Assembly: GCA_040905025.1 (NCBI GenBank)
Contig: JBBDSJ010000116.1
Coordinates: 1 to 20,085 of the forward strand
Reading direction: 5' to 3'
DNA: 20,085 nt
DNA from: JBBDSJ01 sp040905025
Lineage (GTDB): Bacteria > Pseudomonadota > Gammaproteobacteria > Methylohalomonadales > Methylohalomonadaceae
Notes under the pieces: generated by a model
The model's input: only the letters and a program-made list of their open reading frames with translations
Database searches by the model: none
Told to the model about the DNA's origin: nothing
Shown here: positions 7,927 to 17,023 of the stretch, one piece after another
Position numbering within the stretch: position 1 is the first letter of the stretch
Layout of the letters: the number at the start of each line of letters is the position of its first letter
Program-made: the position numbers and the translations under genes

Positions 7927-7957
7927 AAAAACCGGCGCCATGGGGTCGCCGGTTTTT
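7927..7957. terminator. Bidirectional intrinsic terminator
   Basis: AAAAACCGGCG (7927-7937) and CGCCGGTTTTT (7947-7957) pair perfectly around a nine-base loop. The GC-rich core is flanked by T-runs in both directions. It sits between the convergent DUF1326 gene (ends 7859) and the HbpS-like gene (ends 7978) and probably serves both. Confidence 0.93.
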
Positions 7958-7977
7958 CACTGGTTCGCTGAACGCGA

Positions 7978-8412
7978 TCAGGTGCGCCAGGGATGACCGG
8001 GCAGATCGCAGACGCCGATGGTTTCGGCACCGGCACGTGCGACTGCGTCGTCATTATCCACAGTACTGCCGCTGACGCCGATGGCACCGGACATGATGCC
8101 GTCGTCATCAACGATCGGGACACCGCCCGGGAAAGTGATCAAACCATCATTGGAATGCTCAATGCCGTAGAGAGGCTTGCCGGGTTGCGACAGTTGGCCG
8201 ATCTCGCCGCTCGGCATGCCGAAATAGACCGCTGTGCGCGCTTTCTTGATGGCGATGTCGATACTGCCCACCCAGGCGTCATCCATGCGGTGAAATGCTT
8301 TCAGCGTTCCGCCGGAGTCAACCACGGCGATACACATGCGGGTTTTGGTTTGCGCGGCTTTTTCAAGTGCGCCCTTGATGGCTTTTTGAGCCTGTTCCGA
8401 AGTGACGTGCAT
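7978..8412 (-). CDS. HbpS/GlcG-like haem-binding domain protein (DUF336)
   Basis: The 144-residue protein of the HbpS/GlcG family shows MCIAVVDSGGTLKAFHRMDDA (residues 26-46), ARTAVYFGMPSGEI (58-71), LITFPGGVPIVDDDG (91-105) and SGAIGVSGSTVDND (108-121), the usual order of conserved blocks. No signal peptide is seen, so a cytoplasmic location is likely. Members include haem-binding HbpS and GlcG of glycolate clusters; the physiological role here is unknown. I chose the start at 8412 because AAGGAG lies 8 bases upstream on the minus strand and the family's N-terminal helix begins there. An in-frame ATG at 8499 would add 29 residues unlike the family. Flanked by DUF1326 and DUF2182 genes on the opposite strand. 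Confidence 0.87.
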   Translation of the reverse strand: MHVTSEQAQKAIKGALEKAAQTKTRMCIAVVDSGGTLKAFHRMDDAWVGSIDIAIKKARTAVYFGMPSGEIGQLSQPGKPLYGIEHSNDGLITFPGGVPIVDDDGIMSGAIGVSGSTVDNDDAVARAGAETIGVCDLPGHPWRT

Positions 8413-8485
8413 GGTATTTTCTCCTTGAGGAAATTGTATGGTTGACCGGGAAAAGCGGCTGGTCAGGTACTTGTTTACAACAGGT

Positions 8486-8494
8486 ATTGTAGCA
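8486..8494 (-). promoter_or_regulatory. Extended -10 promoter for the HbpS-like gene
   Basis: On the minus strand TGCTACAAT forms an extended -10 (TGn plus TACAAT), about 73 bases before the ATG at 8412. No good -35 is present at standard spacing, which an extended -10 tolerates. Inferred from motif and position only. Confidence 0.4.
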
Positions 8495-8533
8495 CTCACC
8501 TGCTGCTTTAGTGTTTTAGCATAAGGCCATGAT

Positions 8534-8566
8534 TTGACCGCCTATAATTGCCCCGCTTGATATAAA
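8534..8566 (+). promoter_or_regulatory. Possible promoter region before the hairpin array
   Basis: TTGACC (8534-8539), TATAAT (8543-8548) and TATAAA (8561-8566) lie close together, but no pair has ideal 16-18 bp spacing. TTGACC to TATAAA is 21 bp. The motifs suggest a start point near 8570 for a transcript through the hairpins into the DUF2182 gene. Tentative. Confidence 0.3.
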
Positions 8567-8633
8567 ACGCCTGCTTTGAAGAATTGGCAGGGTATGAAAT
8601 ATGTCGATGGACTGTTCGTGTTCGATAAGCATA

Positions 8634-8705
8634 AGGAACCTCTGATTTATTACGTCCTTTGGTTTCGTAACCGGCGCATCCATGCGCCACTGCCCAGAGG
8701 TTCCT
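8634..8705. repeat. 72-bp element with perfect 11-bp terminal inverted repeats
   Basis: AGGAACCTCTG (8634-8644) and CAGAGGTTCCT (8695-8705) are perfect inverted repeats. Inside are two smaller hairpins: TTACG/CGTAA (8650-8654, 8666-8670) and GGCGCA-TCCA-TGCGCC (8673-8688). Size and ends resemble a miniature inverted-repeat element, perhaps IS5-like. I see no target-site duplication (left flank CATA, right flank GCGG), so mobility is not shown. It forms the first unit of the longer hairpin array. Confidence 0.6.
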
Positions 8706-8869
8706 GCGGCACAGGGACGTGCCGCCATTTTTCAATCACTTGTGTAATTGAAAAATGAAGAAGTACGAAAATGTGATTTTCGTACTTCGTGCTCTGAGAA
8801 GTAGCACACGGATGTGCTGCTTACGAAGCTAAGGATGCATAATTCCAGGAAGGAATTATTCAGAGCTTC
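8706..8869 (+). promoter_or_regulatory. Array of adjacent hairpins in the leader of the DUF2182 gene
   Basis: Successive stems follow the 72-bp element almost without gaps. (1) GCGGCAC-AGGGAC-GTGCCGC, 8706-8725. (2) ATTTTTCAAT/ATTGAAAAAT, 8727-8756. (3) A perfect 13-bp stem, GAAGTACGAAAAT (8760-8772) with its complement (8776-8788), loop GTG. (4) AAGTAGCACA-CGGA-TGTGCTGCTT, 8799-8822, with one G-T wobble. (5) ATAATTCC/GGAATTAT, 8839-8859, loop AGGAA. Two longer-range pairings, GCTCTGA (8791-8797) with TCAGAGC (8860-8866) and GAAGCT (8825-8830) with AGCTTC (8864-8869), share bases and exclude each other. Loops of stems 1, 4 and 5 show GGA; ACAGGGACGT and ACACGGATGT resemble the CsrA/RsmA consensus. 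It may be a CsrA-bound leader or a small RNA. No gene is supported in 8413-8907. Confidence 0.65.
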
Positions 8870-8907
8870 CATAATACTATGCTTGTCCATAATCAGGAGT
8901 GTTGACG

Positions 8908-9687
8908 ATGCAGACGCTTGAGTCATTTCTGAAACGTGACTACTGGTTTAGTATCGGTGCGTTGATCTTGCTGCTTGTGCTTGCGTGGAGCTGGTTGCTG
9001 GCCGGTGCCGGTATGGGCATGACCGCGATGGACATGACGCGCATGCCGGCCGATATGCCGATGCCGGTGGCGGACTGGACACCGGCCTATGTAGTGCTGA
9101 TGTTTTGTATGTGGTGGATCATGATGATCGCGATGATGCTGCCGAGCACCGCACCGGTGATCCTGCTTGCGGCGGCACTCAATCGTCGCGTTGGTACAGA
9201 CAACCTGCCTTATGGTGCCAGTATATATTTTGCCTGTGGCTATTTGTTGGCATGGGGCTTTTTCAGTCTGCTGGCCGTGGTCGCGCAATGGCAGTTGCAA
9301 AACAGCGGCTTGCTCTCCGGTACGCTGGTCATCACGGATTCCACACTGGCCGGTGTATTGCTCATCGCGGCTGCGATCTGGCAACTGACACCCTTGAAGC
9401 AGGCTTGCCTGCGTCAATGTCGCGATCCGATCCGTTTCCTCACTGCTCGCAAGCGCAGTGGCAATCGTGGCGCATTGATGATGGGGCTGGAACACGGCGC
9501 GTATTGTCTCGGTTGTTGCTGGTTTTTAATGGCACTGTTGTTTGTCGGTGGCGTGATGAACCTGTACTGGATTATCGGGCTGGCGGTATTCGTTGCCATG
9601 GAGAAACTGCTGCCGTTCGGCCGGCAGGCCGGGATGCTGGTTGCTGTTGGGTTGGGTGTCTGGGGACTGTTGCTGGTTATTGCCTGA
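8908..9687 (+). CDS. DUF2182 predicted metal-binding membrane protein
   Basis: The 259-residue integral membrane protein has about six to seven hydrophobic segments (near 14-34, 59-90, 105-126, 138-158, 200-218, 219-232, 242-258). A Met-rich loop, MGMTAMDMTRMPADMPMP (36-53), sits between the first two. Conserved DUF2182 features are WWIMMIAMMLPS (69-80), QLTPLKQACLRQCRDP (159-174, C167 and C171) and YCLGCCWFLM (199-208, C200, C203, C204). The Met/Cys content suggests copper or another soft metal, but no function is established. I chose ATG 8908 because AGGAG (8895-8899) lies 8 bases upstream. A GTG at 8899 would place the SD inside the start. A DUF1326 gene, often its partner, is nearby. The leader carries the hairpin array. 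Confidence 0.87.
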   Translation: MQTLESFLKRDYWFSIGALILLLVLAWSWLLAGAGMGMTAMDMTRMPADMPMPVADWTPAYVVLMFCMWWIMMIAMMLPSTAPVILLAAALNRRVGTDNLPYGASIYFACGYLLAWGFFSLLAVVAQWQLQNSGLLSGTLVITDSTLAGVLLIAAAIWQLTPLKQACLRQCRDPIRFLTARKRSGNRGALMMGLEHGAYCLGCCWFLMALLFVGGVMNLYWIIGLAVFVAMEKLLPFGRQAGMLVAVGLGVWGLLLVIA

Positions 9688-9776
9688 GCAACTATCTAAA
9701 AAGGTTTTGCTTGTATTTTTATTTGATCCTCTTTCAGGCAAGGACAGGAACAGGTCTCAGACTAATGGTTAACGCT

Positions 9777-9903
9777 GTCATCCCGAGTGAGGGCAGTGTC
9801 CCACCAATGTCATCCCGAGCGAGTGAAACGAGCCGAGGGATCTTGATGCATGTGGTTCAAGATTTCTCCGCTCGGCGCTTACACGCCTCGGTCGAAACGA
9901 CAC
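9777..9903. repeat. Imperfect palindromic dispersed repeat
   Basis: GTCATCCCGAGCGAG (from 9809) through GGGATCTTGA (to 9846) is partly complementary to TCAAGATTTCTCCGCTCGG...CGAAACGAC (9857-9903). A truncated copy of the left arm (GTCATCCCGAG) starts at 9777. This is the widespread bacterial GTCATCCCGAGCGA type of palindromic repeat, similar to the element at 11351-11443. The gap 9688-10053 holds no supported gene and no clear terminator after the DUF2182 gene. Confidence 0.7.
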
Positions 9904-10053
9904 ATAATAATATCTAAGCCGGCGAAGCCAACTTATTATTCAGTTATATATCAACTGTCTTTCAGCAAGGTTTCAGCTTGTCTCGTTAACATGCATCCAT
10001 CTTGTAAGACATCCCGTCATACAGAATACAGTGCATTTGTAAGGAGAGGCTGA

Positions 10054-10413
10054 ATGAATATCACTATTTTGAAAACGACAATTGCCGGTCTGGTAATGCT
10101 GACCGGCGTCAATGTTCAGGCGCAGTATGTTGGCCCGAACTCTGAAACCATTCCGGGCTCCGTCAAGGAAGTCATTGATAACCCGGTCGACGATCAGGAT
10201 GTATTGTTGAGAGGATCGCTCATCAGTCGTCTGAGCAAGGACAAGTACACCTTTTCCGATGGCAGCGGTGAAATCCGGGTTGAAATCGACGACGATGAAT
10301 TCCCGCGCCAGCCGATCAGCGAATCAACCGTGATCGAGATTTATGGTGAAGTGGAAAAGGATTTTCTCGAATCTCCGGAAATCGATGTAGGCCGGGTGCG
10401 TGTGATTCAGTAA
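10054..10413 (+). CDS. Periplasmic OB-fold protein, YgiW/BOF family
   Basis: The 119-residue protein begins with a signal peptide (hydrophobic 4-20, likely cleavage after VQA at 21-23). The mature domain matches the bacterial OB-fold (BOF, formerly DUF388) pattern: GSVKEVIDNPVDDQDVLLRGSL (about 35-56), YTFSDGSGEIRVEID (65-79), VIEIYGEVEKD (92-102), IDVGRVRVIQ to the end. Related E. coli proteins (YgiW/VisP, YdeI) act in the envelope and in stress tolerance; the ligand here is unknown. A strong AAGGAG precedes the ATG by 7 bases. The gene stands alone, with a repeat-containing gap upstream and a shared terminator downstream. Confidence 0.88.
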   Translation: MNITILKTTIAGLVMLTGVNVQAQYVGPNSETIPGSVKEVIDNPVDDQDVLLRGSLISRLSKDKYTFSDGSGEIRVEIDDDEFPRQPISESTVIEIYGEVEKDFLESPEIDVGRVRVIQ

Positions 10414-10435
10414 GACTTTTCACATGGTTGCAAAT

Positions 10436-10470
10436 AACAAGGCCGACAGTATATTTCTGTCGGCCTTGTT
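10436..10470. terminator. Bidirectional intrinsic terminator
   Basis: A perfect 14-bp stem, AACAAGGCCGACAG (10436-10449) with CTGTCGGCCTTGTT (10457-10470), encloses a seven-base loop. It lies between the convergent OB-fold gene (ends 10413) and cysE (ends 10496). T-rich flanks are short, but the strength and position fit termination in both directions. Confidence 0.88.
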
Positions 10471-10495
10471 TATGCCGGGATAAATTACTTCCAGG

Positions 10496-11218
10496 TTATT
10501 TTTCAGACGACTCCTTGTGCGGATCGAAACCTTCTCCCACTTCCTTGTCGCCCTGATCCAGTTTGTCCAGACGTTCTTCGACCTTGTGCATATGATCAAG
10601 CAGGCGATCCAGTGCGTTGGCGACCGGGTCGGGCATATCCTGACTGGCGCCGTAGGCATCGAAACCGATTTTTTTCGCCATTTCGGCGCGCTGGTCGTGG
10701 ACTTCCTTTTTCGTGACCACGCGGCCGGGGATACCGACCACGGTTGCGCCCGGCGGTACGTCTTTTACGACGACCGCATTCGAACCAATGCGGCCGCCTT
10801 CACCAATCGTGATAGGCCCGAGAATTTTGGCGCCGGCACCGACGACGACATTGTCCTGCAGGGTCGGATGGCGCTTGCCTTTGTTCCAGGTAGTACCGCC
10901 AAGCGTGACGCCATGATAGACCGAGCAGTTGTCGCCGATATCGGAAGTCTCACCGATAACAATACCCATGCCGTGATCAATGAAGAAGCGTTTGCCAATG
11001 GTGGCACCCGGATGAATTTCAATCCCGGTCAGAAAGCGGGCGATATGCGCGCTCAGCCGCGCCAGAAAATAGAGTTTCTTGCGCCATAGCCAGTGGTTGA
11101 AGCGATGCATGACGATCGCCTGGAAACCGGGGCAGGTGAAGATGGTTTCAATAACCGAGCGCGCAGCCGGATCGCGTTCAAACACGACCTGGACTTCTTC
11201 TTTAAACCAGTTAGCCAT
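10496..11218 (-). CDS. cysE: Serine O-acetyltransferase, short form
   Basis: The 240-residue enzyme transfers acetyl from acetyl-CoA to L-serine, the committed step of cysteine synthesis. The N-terminal helical part is short (about 1-62). It is followed by the left-handed beta-helix: GIEIHPGATIGKRFFIDHGMGIVIGET, with the catalytic H82 preceded by E67 at the position of the dyad aspartate of E. coli CysE. Then come YHGVTLGGT, RHPTL, GAGAKILG and IPGR. The C-terminus (about 190-240) extends into a charged, probably helical tail (ANALDRLLDHMHKVEERLDKL) beyond the usual end. It makes the precursor of the cysteine used by SufS, but it is about 3.5 kb from the operon and not co-transcribed. AGGTG precedes the start. 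Confidence 0.93.
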   Translation of the reverse strand: MANWFKEEVQVVFERDPAARSVIETIFTCPGFQAIVMHRFNHWLWRKKLYFLARLSAHIARFLTGIEIHPGATIGKRFFIDHGMGIVIGETSDIGDNCSVYHGVTLGGTTWNKGKRHPTLQDNVVVGAGAKILGPITIGEGGRIGSNAVVVKDVPPGATVVGIPGRVVTKKEVHDQRAEMAKKIGFDAYGASQDMPDPVANALDRLLDHMHKVEERLDKLDQGDKEVGEGFDPHKESSEK

Positions 11219-11266
11219 CTTTCACCTGTTGTTGTATTAAACTTTGTGTTGCATGCGTGAATAATG

Positions 11267-11299
11267 CCCTCACCCTAACCCTCTCCCAGAGGGAGAGGG
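11267..11299. repeat. CCCTCACCCTAACCCTCTCCC-type palindromic repeat
   Basis: CCCTCTCCC (11279-11287) and GGGAGAGGG (11291-11299) form a perfect 9-bp stem around AGA, preceded by CCCTCACCCTAA. This unit is common between genes in many proteobacteria. It lies just upstream of cysE within the gap 11219-11540, which holds no gene. Confidence 0.75.
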
Positions 11300-11350
11300 A
11301 ATAAATGGTGTTCATAATGCCTGCCTGCGTTCGCTCGTTAATTGGCCTTC

Positions 11351-11443
11351 ATGTCATTCCGACCGGAGTGCGAAGCACGTAGTGGAGGAATCTGATTTTA
11401 AAAACAAGATTCCTCGGCTCGTTACACTCGCTCGGAATGACAT
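11351..11443. repeat. 93-bp palindromic dispersed repeat
   Basis: The ends ATGTCATTCCGA (11351-11362) and TCGGAATGACAT (11432-11443) are perfect 12-bp inverted repeats. The interior also pairs around GAGGAATCT and AAGATTCCTC. It resembles the element at 9777-9903 and the arm at 94-122. Such repeats have no coding content and lie between transcription units. Confidence 0.8.
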
Positions 11444-11457
11444 TTTTCTCGTCAATA

Positions 11458-11504
11458 GCAAGATTGCTTCCCCCGGCTAACACCATGCCGGATTCGCAAT
11501 AACG
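11458..11504. repeat. Degenerate copy of the dispersed repeat
   Basis: GCAAGATTGCTTC (11458-11470) and TTCGCAATAACG near the end are close to the reverse complement of the arm at 94-122. Between them is a 5-bp stem, CCGGC/GCCGG (11473-11477, 11487-11491). Probably a decayed half-element next to the valS 3' end. Confidence 0.5.
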
Positions 11505-11540
11505 TGCCAGTGTATTTTTGTTTCATCCGCCGACGGCTAA

Positions 11541-14369
<2,829 letters not shown>

Positions 14370-14435
14370 TGATGAATACTGTATTGATACTGATGACAGA
14401 CGTTGATCGTCTGCCGGATTGGAAAGAGGTCCGGG

Positions 14436-14843
14436 TTAGCGTTTGACCGTATTTGTTGCTGAACCGGACTGGTCGGCGGCGTTCGACATGTCCGTGTCAG
14501 ATTTGCTATGTAAACCCATTGCGGCGTTCAGCTCCTTGCGAAATTCATGCATCATGCTTTCGCGCAGCATGCCGGTCAGTGCTTCGAGTTCGGCTTCCAT
14601 TTGTTCAGTCAGTCGCTGCATCGTGGTTTCGATCTGCGTGTTGTCGATCGGTGCCGGTGACAATGCGCCGGATTCATCATCTGCAATCAGCGCCCATTCG
14701 TCTTCCTCGACAACATCCTCAAGCAGTGGCAATGCGGCGTCATCCTTGTTCTGATCGCCATATGCAGCTTGCCCGTCGAGCAGTTCCTCGAGCTGATTGA
14801 TGGCGCCGCCAAGCGCGCGGAAATCGGGTTTGCTGTTGCTCAT
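14436..14843 (-). CDS. Acidic protein of unknown function in the holC-valS interval
   Basis: The 135-residue protein has no signal peptide or membrane segment. I do not recognise a domain. The N-terminal half is acidic (LPLLEDVVEEDEW, about 53-66; DDES). The middle to C-terminal part (about 80-118) is predicted helical (IETTMQRLTEQMEAELEALTGMLRESM...FRKELNAAM) and could form a coiled coil. The last 20 residues are Ser/Asp/Ala-rich and probably disordered. A hypothetical gene at this place between holC and valS occurs in pseudomonads, as I recall. Its position in the pepA-holC-valS strand suggests co-transcription, but a 120-base gap precedes it and the SD is weak. The reading frame is convincing from length and placement. 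Confidence 0.75.
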   Translation of the reverse strand: MSNSKPDFRALGGAINQLEELLDGQAAYGDQNKDDAALPLLEDVVEEDEWALIADDESGALSPAPIDNTQIETTMQRLTEQMEAELEALTGMLRESMMHEFRKELNAAMGLHSKSDTDMSNAADQSGSATNTVKR

Positions 14844-14963
14844 TATTTATTATTCAGTTTGTGTTGCAATTTACTCAAACCGGCAAGATGGCTTCACTTT
14901 CTTTGCAACGCTGCAAAAACAGGGGTGTTGCTATGTAACTATCCTGGCGCAGTTCGATATATT

Positions 14964-15392
14964 TTACTCGCCAATCACATGATTATGCAGTTCATGCCCG
15001 GCTTCACGATATTGCCGGTAACGTTCGCGCGCCTGCTGGCGCTCGGTATCGCTGCCCGCGACAATTTCCGCAATTCTAGCAAACTTGGCGGCGGCAGACG
15101 GGATCTCTGTGCCCAGATTGACCATGACATCAGCCTCGGCGCTGGCGTCCTGCCAGCCGATCAGCACCGGCACACTGCCGGCCTCGGCAGCATCGATGCG
15201 CGCATGCGGTACAAAGCTGATATCGCGAAATGTCCACAGCAGCTTGTCCAGTTGCTCGGCTTCACTGGCATCGACAGTATGCACATAGACACTGTTGCCG
15301 GCGCTCCAGGCCTTGCTGGTCAGAGCGCAGGCGAACTGCTGGCGTGATTGCCCGCCGTGTTCCGGCAACACATAAAAATCCACTCTGGCCAT
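14964..15392 (-). CDS. holC: DNA polymerase III chi subunit
   Basis: The 142-residue protein has the chi pattern: VDFYVLP at the start (4-10), LWTFRDISFVPH (52-63), SVPVLIGW (73-80), VNLGTEIPSA, and YRQYREAGHEL near the end. Chi joins psi in the clamp-loader complex and contacts SSB, aiding hand-off from primase. It begins 26 bases after the pepA stop and is probably co-transcribed with it, the usual gammaproteobacterial pair. The SD is weak. The acidic C-terminus and length match the family. Confidence 0.94.
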   Translation of the reverse strand: MARVDFYVLPEHGGQSRQQFACALTSKAWSAGNSVYVHTVDASEAEQLDKLLWTFRDISFVPHARIDAAEAGSVPVLIGWQDASAEADVMVNLGTEIPSAAAKFARIAEIVAGSDTERQQARERYRQYREAGHELHNHVIGE

Positions 15393-15418
15393 GACTTGAT
15401 GCCTAAACGGTCGCGGTT

Positions 15419-16915
15419 TTATTTACTGTTGTGGTCAAGTAAATATTGCATCAGCAATGGTACCGGCCGGCCGGTACCGCCCTTGTCCTTGCCGGACAGC
15501 CACGCGGTGCCGGCAATATCCAAATGTGCCCAATGGAATTTCTTTGCAAACCGCGACAGGAAACAGGCGGCTGTAATCGCGCCACCTTCACGGCCACCAC
15601 CGACATTGGCCATGTCGGCAAACGGACTTTCCAGCGCCTGCTGGTATTCGTCCCAGAGTGGCAACTGCCAGGCCTGATCGCCAATGGCACGGCCGGCCGC
15701 GAGCAATTCGTTGGCCAGCGCCTGATGATTGCTGAACAGGCCGGTGGCATGTTTGCCCAGCGCGACAACACAGGCACCGGTCAGGGTTGCCATGTCGATC
15801 ACGACATCCGGATCAAATCGTTCGCAGTAGGTCAGGGCATCGCACAGGATCAGGCGGCCTTCGGCGTCAGTATTCAGTACCTCAATGGTCTGGCCGGACA
15901 TGCTGGTGTAGATGTCGCCGGGCCGGGTGGCTTTGCCACTGACCATGTTTTCCACCGCCGGAATAACGCCGATCAGGTTCATCGGCAAATTCATCTCTGC
16001 GGCTGCGGTCATCACGCCGAACACGGTGGCGGCACCGCACATATCGTATTTCATTTCGTCCATACCTGCTGCCGGCTTCATCGAGACGCCGCCGGTGTCA
16101 AAGGTCACGCCTTTGCCGACCAGTACGACCGGTTTGGCGTCCTTGCGGCCTTTCAGGTGCTCAAAGATCATGAATTTCGGTGGTTGAACGCTGCCTTGTG
16201 CAACCGACAGTAACGAGCCCATGCCGAGTTTCTTCAATTCCGCTTCATCCAGTACCTGTACCTTCAGACTCTTGTGTTTCTTCGGCATGGCCTGTGCCTG
16301 TTCGGCGAGGTAGCTGGGATGGCAGATATTCGCTGGCAGGTTACCGAGGTTTTTCGTGACCTCGACGCCGTTGGCAATGGCTTCGCCGGTCTTGATCGCC
16401 GTTTCACCGGCATTCAGATCGCGACGGCTCGGTACACACCAGATGATCTTGCGCAGCGGCCGGCGCGTACTTTCCTTCTTGCTTTTCATCTCCTCGAAGC
16501 GGTACAACGCATCGCGGCAGGCGAGTACGGCCTGGCGGATTTTCCAGGCGACATCGCGCGATTTCACACTGATTTCCGGCAGATAACTGACCGCTTCCAT
16601 GGAACCGGTTTCATTCAGACTGTGGGTCATGGCCGCGATAATGCGCTGGTACTGACTGTCGCCGAGTTCGCGTTCCTTGCCGCAGCCGATGAGTAATACC
16701 CGATCTGCAAGCGTGCCGGGGACGTTATGCAATAACAGGGTCTGGCCGAGTTTGCCCTCGATATCGCCGCGGCGTACCAGATTGGAAATGAATTTGCCGC
16801 TGGCCTTGTCGATGGCCTTGGCCGCCGTCGACAGCCGCCGCGGTTCAAAAATACCGACAACAATGCAGGCGCTGCGTTGTTTTTCCGGGTTACCGCTCTT
16901 GATTGCAAATTCCAT
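15419..16915 (-). CDS. pepA: Leucyl aminopeptidase PepA (M17)
   Basis: The 498-residue M17 aminopeptidase removes N-terminal residues from peptides with two metal ions. Metal ligands and catalytic residues are visible: K268 and D273 (VGKGVTFDTGG), K280, D291 (MKYDMCGAA), D350 and E352 with R354 in the signature NTDAEGRL. This numbering is two below E. coli PepA. The N-terminal macro-like domain occupies about 1-165. E. coli PepA also binds DNA (cer recombination, carAB); whether this one does is unknown. I chose the ATG at 16915 because GGGAG lies about 8 bases upstream and the family start MEFxIKSG fits. An upstream in-frame ATG at 17020 would add 35 unrelated residues. Divergent from lptF. 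Confidence 0.96.
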   Translation of the reverse strand: MEFAIKSGNPEKQRSACIVVGIFEPRRLSTAAKAIDKASGKFISNLVRRGDIEGKLGQTLLLHNVPGTLADRVLLIGCGKERELGDSQYQRIIAAMTHSLNETGSMEAVSYLPEISVKSRDVAWKIRQAVLACRDALYRFEEMKSKKESTRRPLRKIIWCVPSRRDLNAGETAIKTGEAIANGVEVTKNLGNLPANICHPSYLAEQAQAMPKKHKSLKVQVLDEAELKKLGMGSLLSVAQGSVQPPKFMIFEHLKGRKDAKPVVLVGKGVTFDTGGVSMKPAAGMDEMKYDMCGAATVFGVMTAAAEMNLPMNLIGVIPAVENMVSGKATRPGDIYTSMSGQTIEVLNTDAEGRLILCDALTYCERFDPDVVIDMATLTGACVVALGKHATGLFSNHQALANELLAAGRAIGDQAWQLPLWDEYQQALESPFADMANVGGGREGGAITAACFLSRFAKKFHWAHLDIAGTAWLSGKDKGGTGRPVPLLMQYLLDHNSK

Positions 16916-17023
16916 AGTGTCACTCCCATGCCGGTGTAATCGGCTGACATATATCTGAGAAAGATGACAGGCGAACTCCCCGAACCGGCCCGGAGTTACC
17001 CGACGGCAGACTGGCCGCACATT

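Noticed and set aside
8413..8499. N-terminal extension of the HbpS-like protein
   Set aside because: AAGGAG is placed correctly for the ATG at 8412; the extension covers that SD and has no family similarity.
8508..8735. Minus-strand open frames of 70-75 codons over the hairpin array
   Set aside because: They cross several perfect inverted repeats, have no SD or recognisable domain, and two frames overlap each other. The base pattern is explained by structured non-coding DNA.
8727..8788. Stems 2 and 3 of the array as intrinsic terminators
   Set aside because: Neither is followed by a T-run on either strand; stem 2 is A/T-rich and stem 3 is followed by GTGCTC.
8706..8869. Hairpin array as a CRISPR array or integron attC site
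   Set aside because: The stems differ in sequence, there are no constant repeats with regular spacers, and no cas or integrase gene is in the window.
8985..9917. Long plus-strand frame of about 310 codons in another phase of the DUF2182 gene
   Set aside because: It shadows the real membrane protein, whose conserved motifs lie in the other frame, and it runs on into the dispersed repeat.
16916..17020. N-terminal extension of PepA from an upstream ATG
   Set aside because: The 35 extra residues are unlike the family, and a good SD sits before the ATG at 16915.
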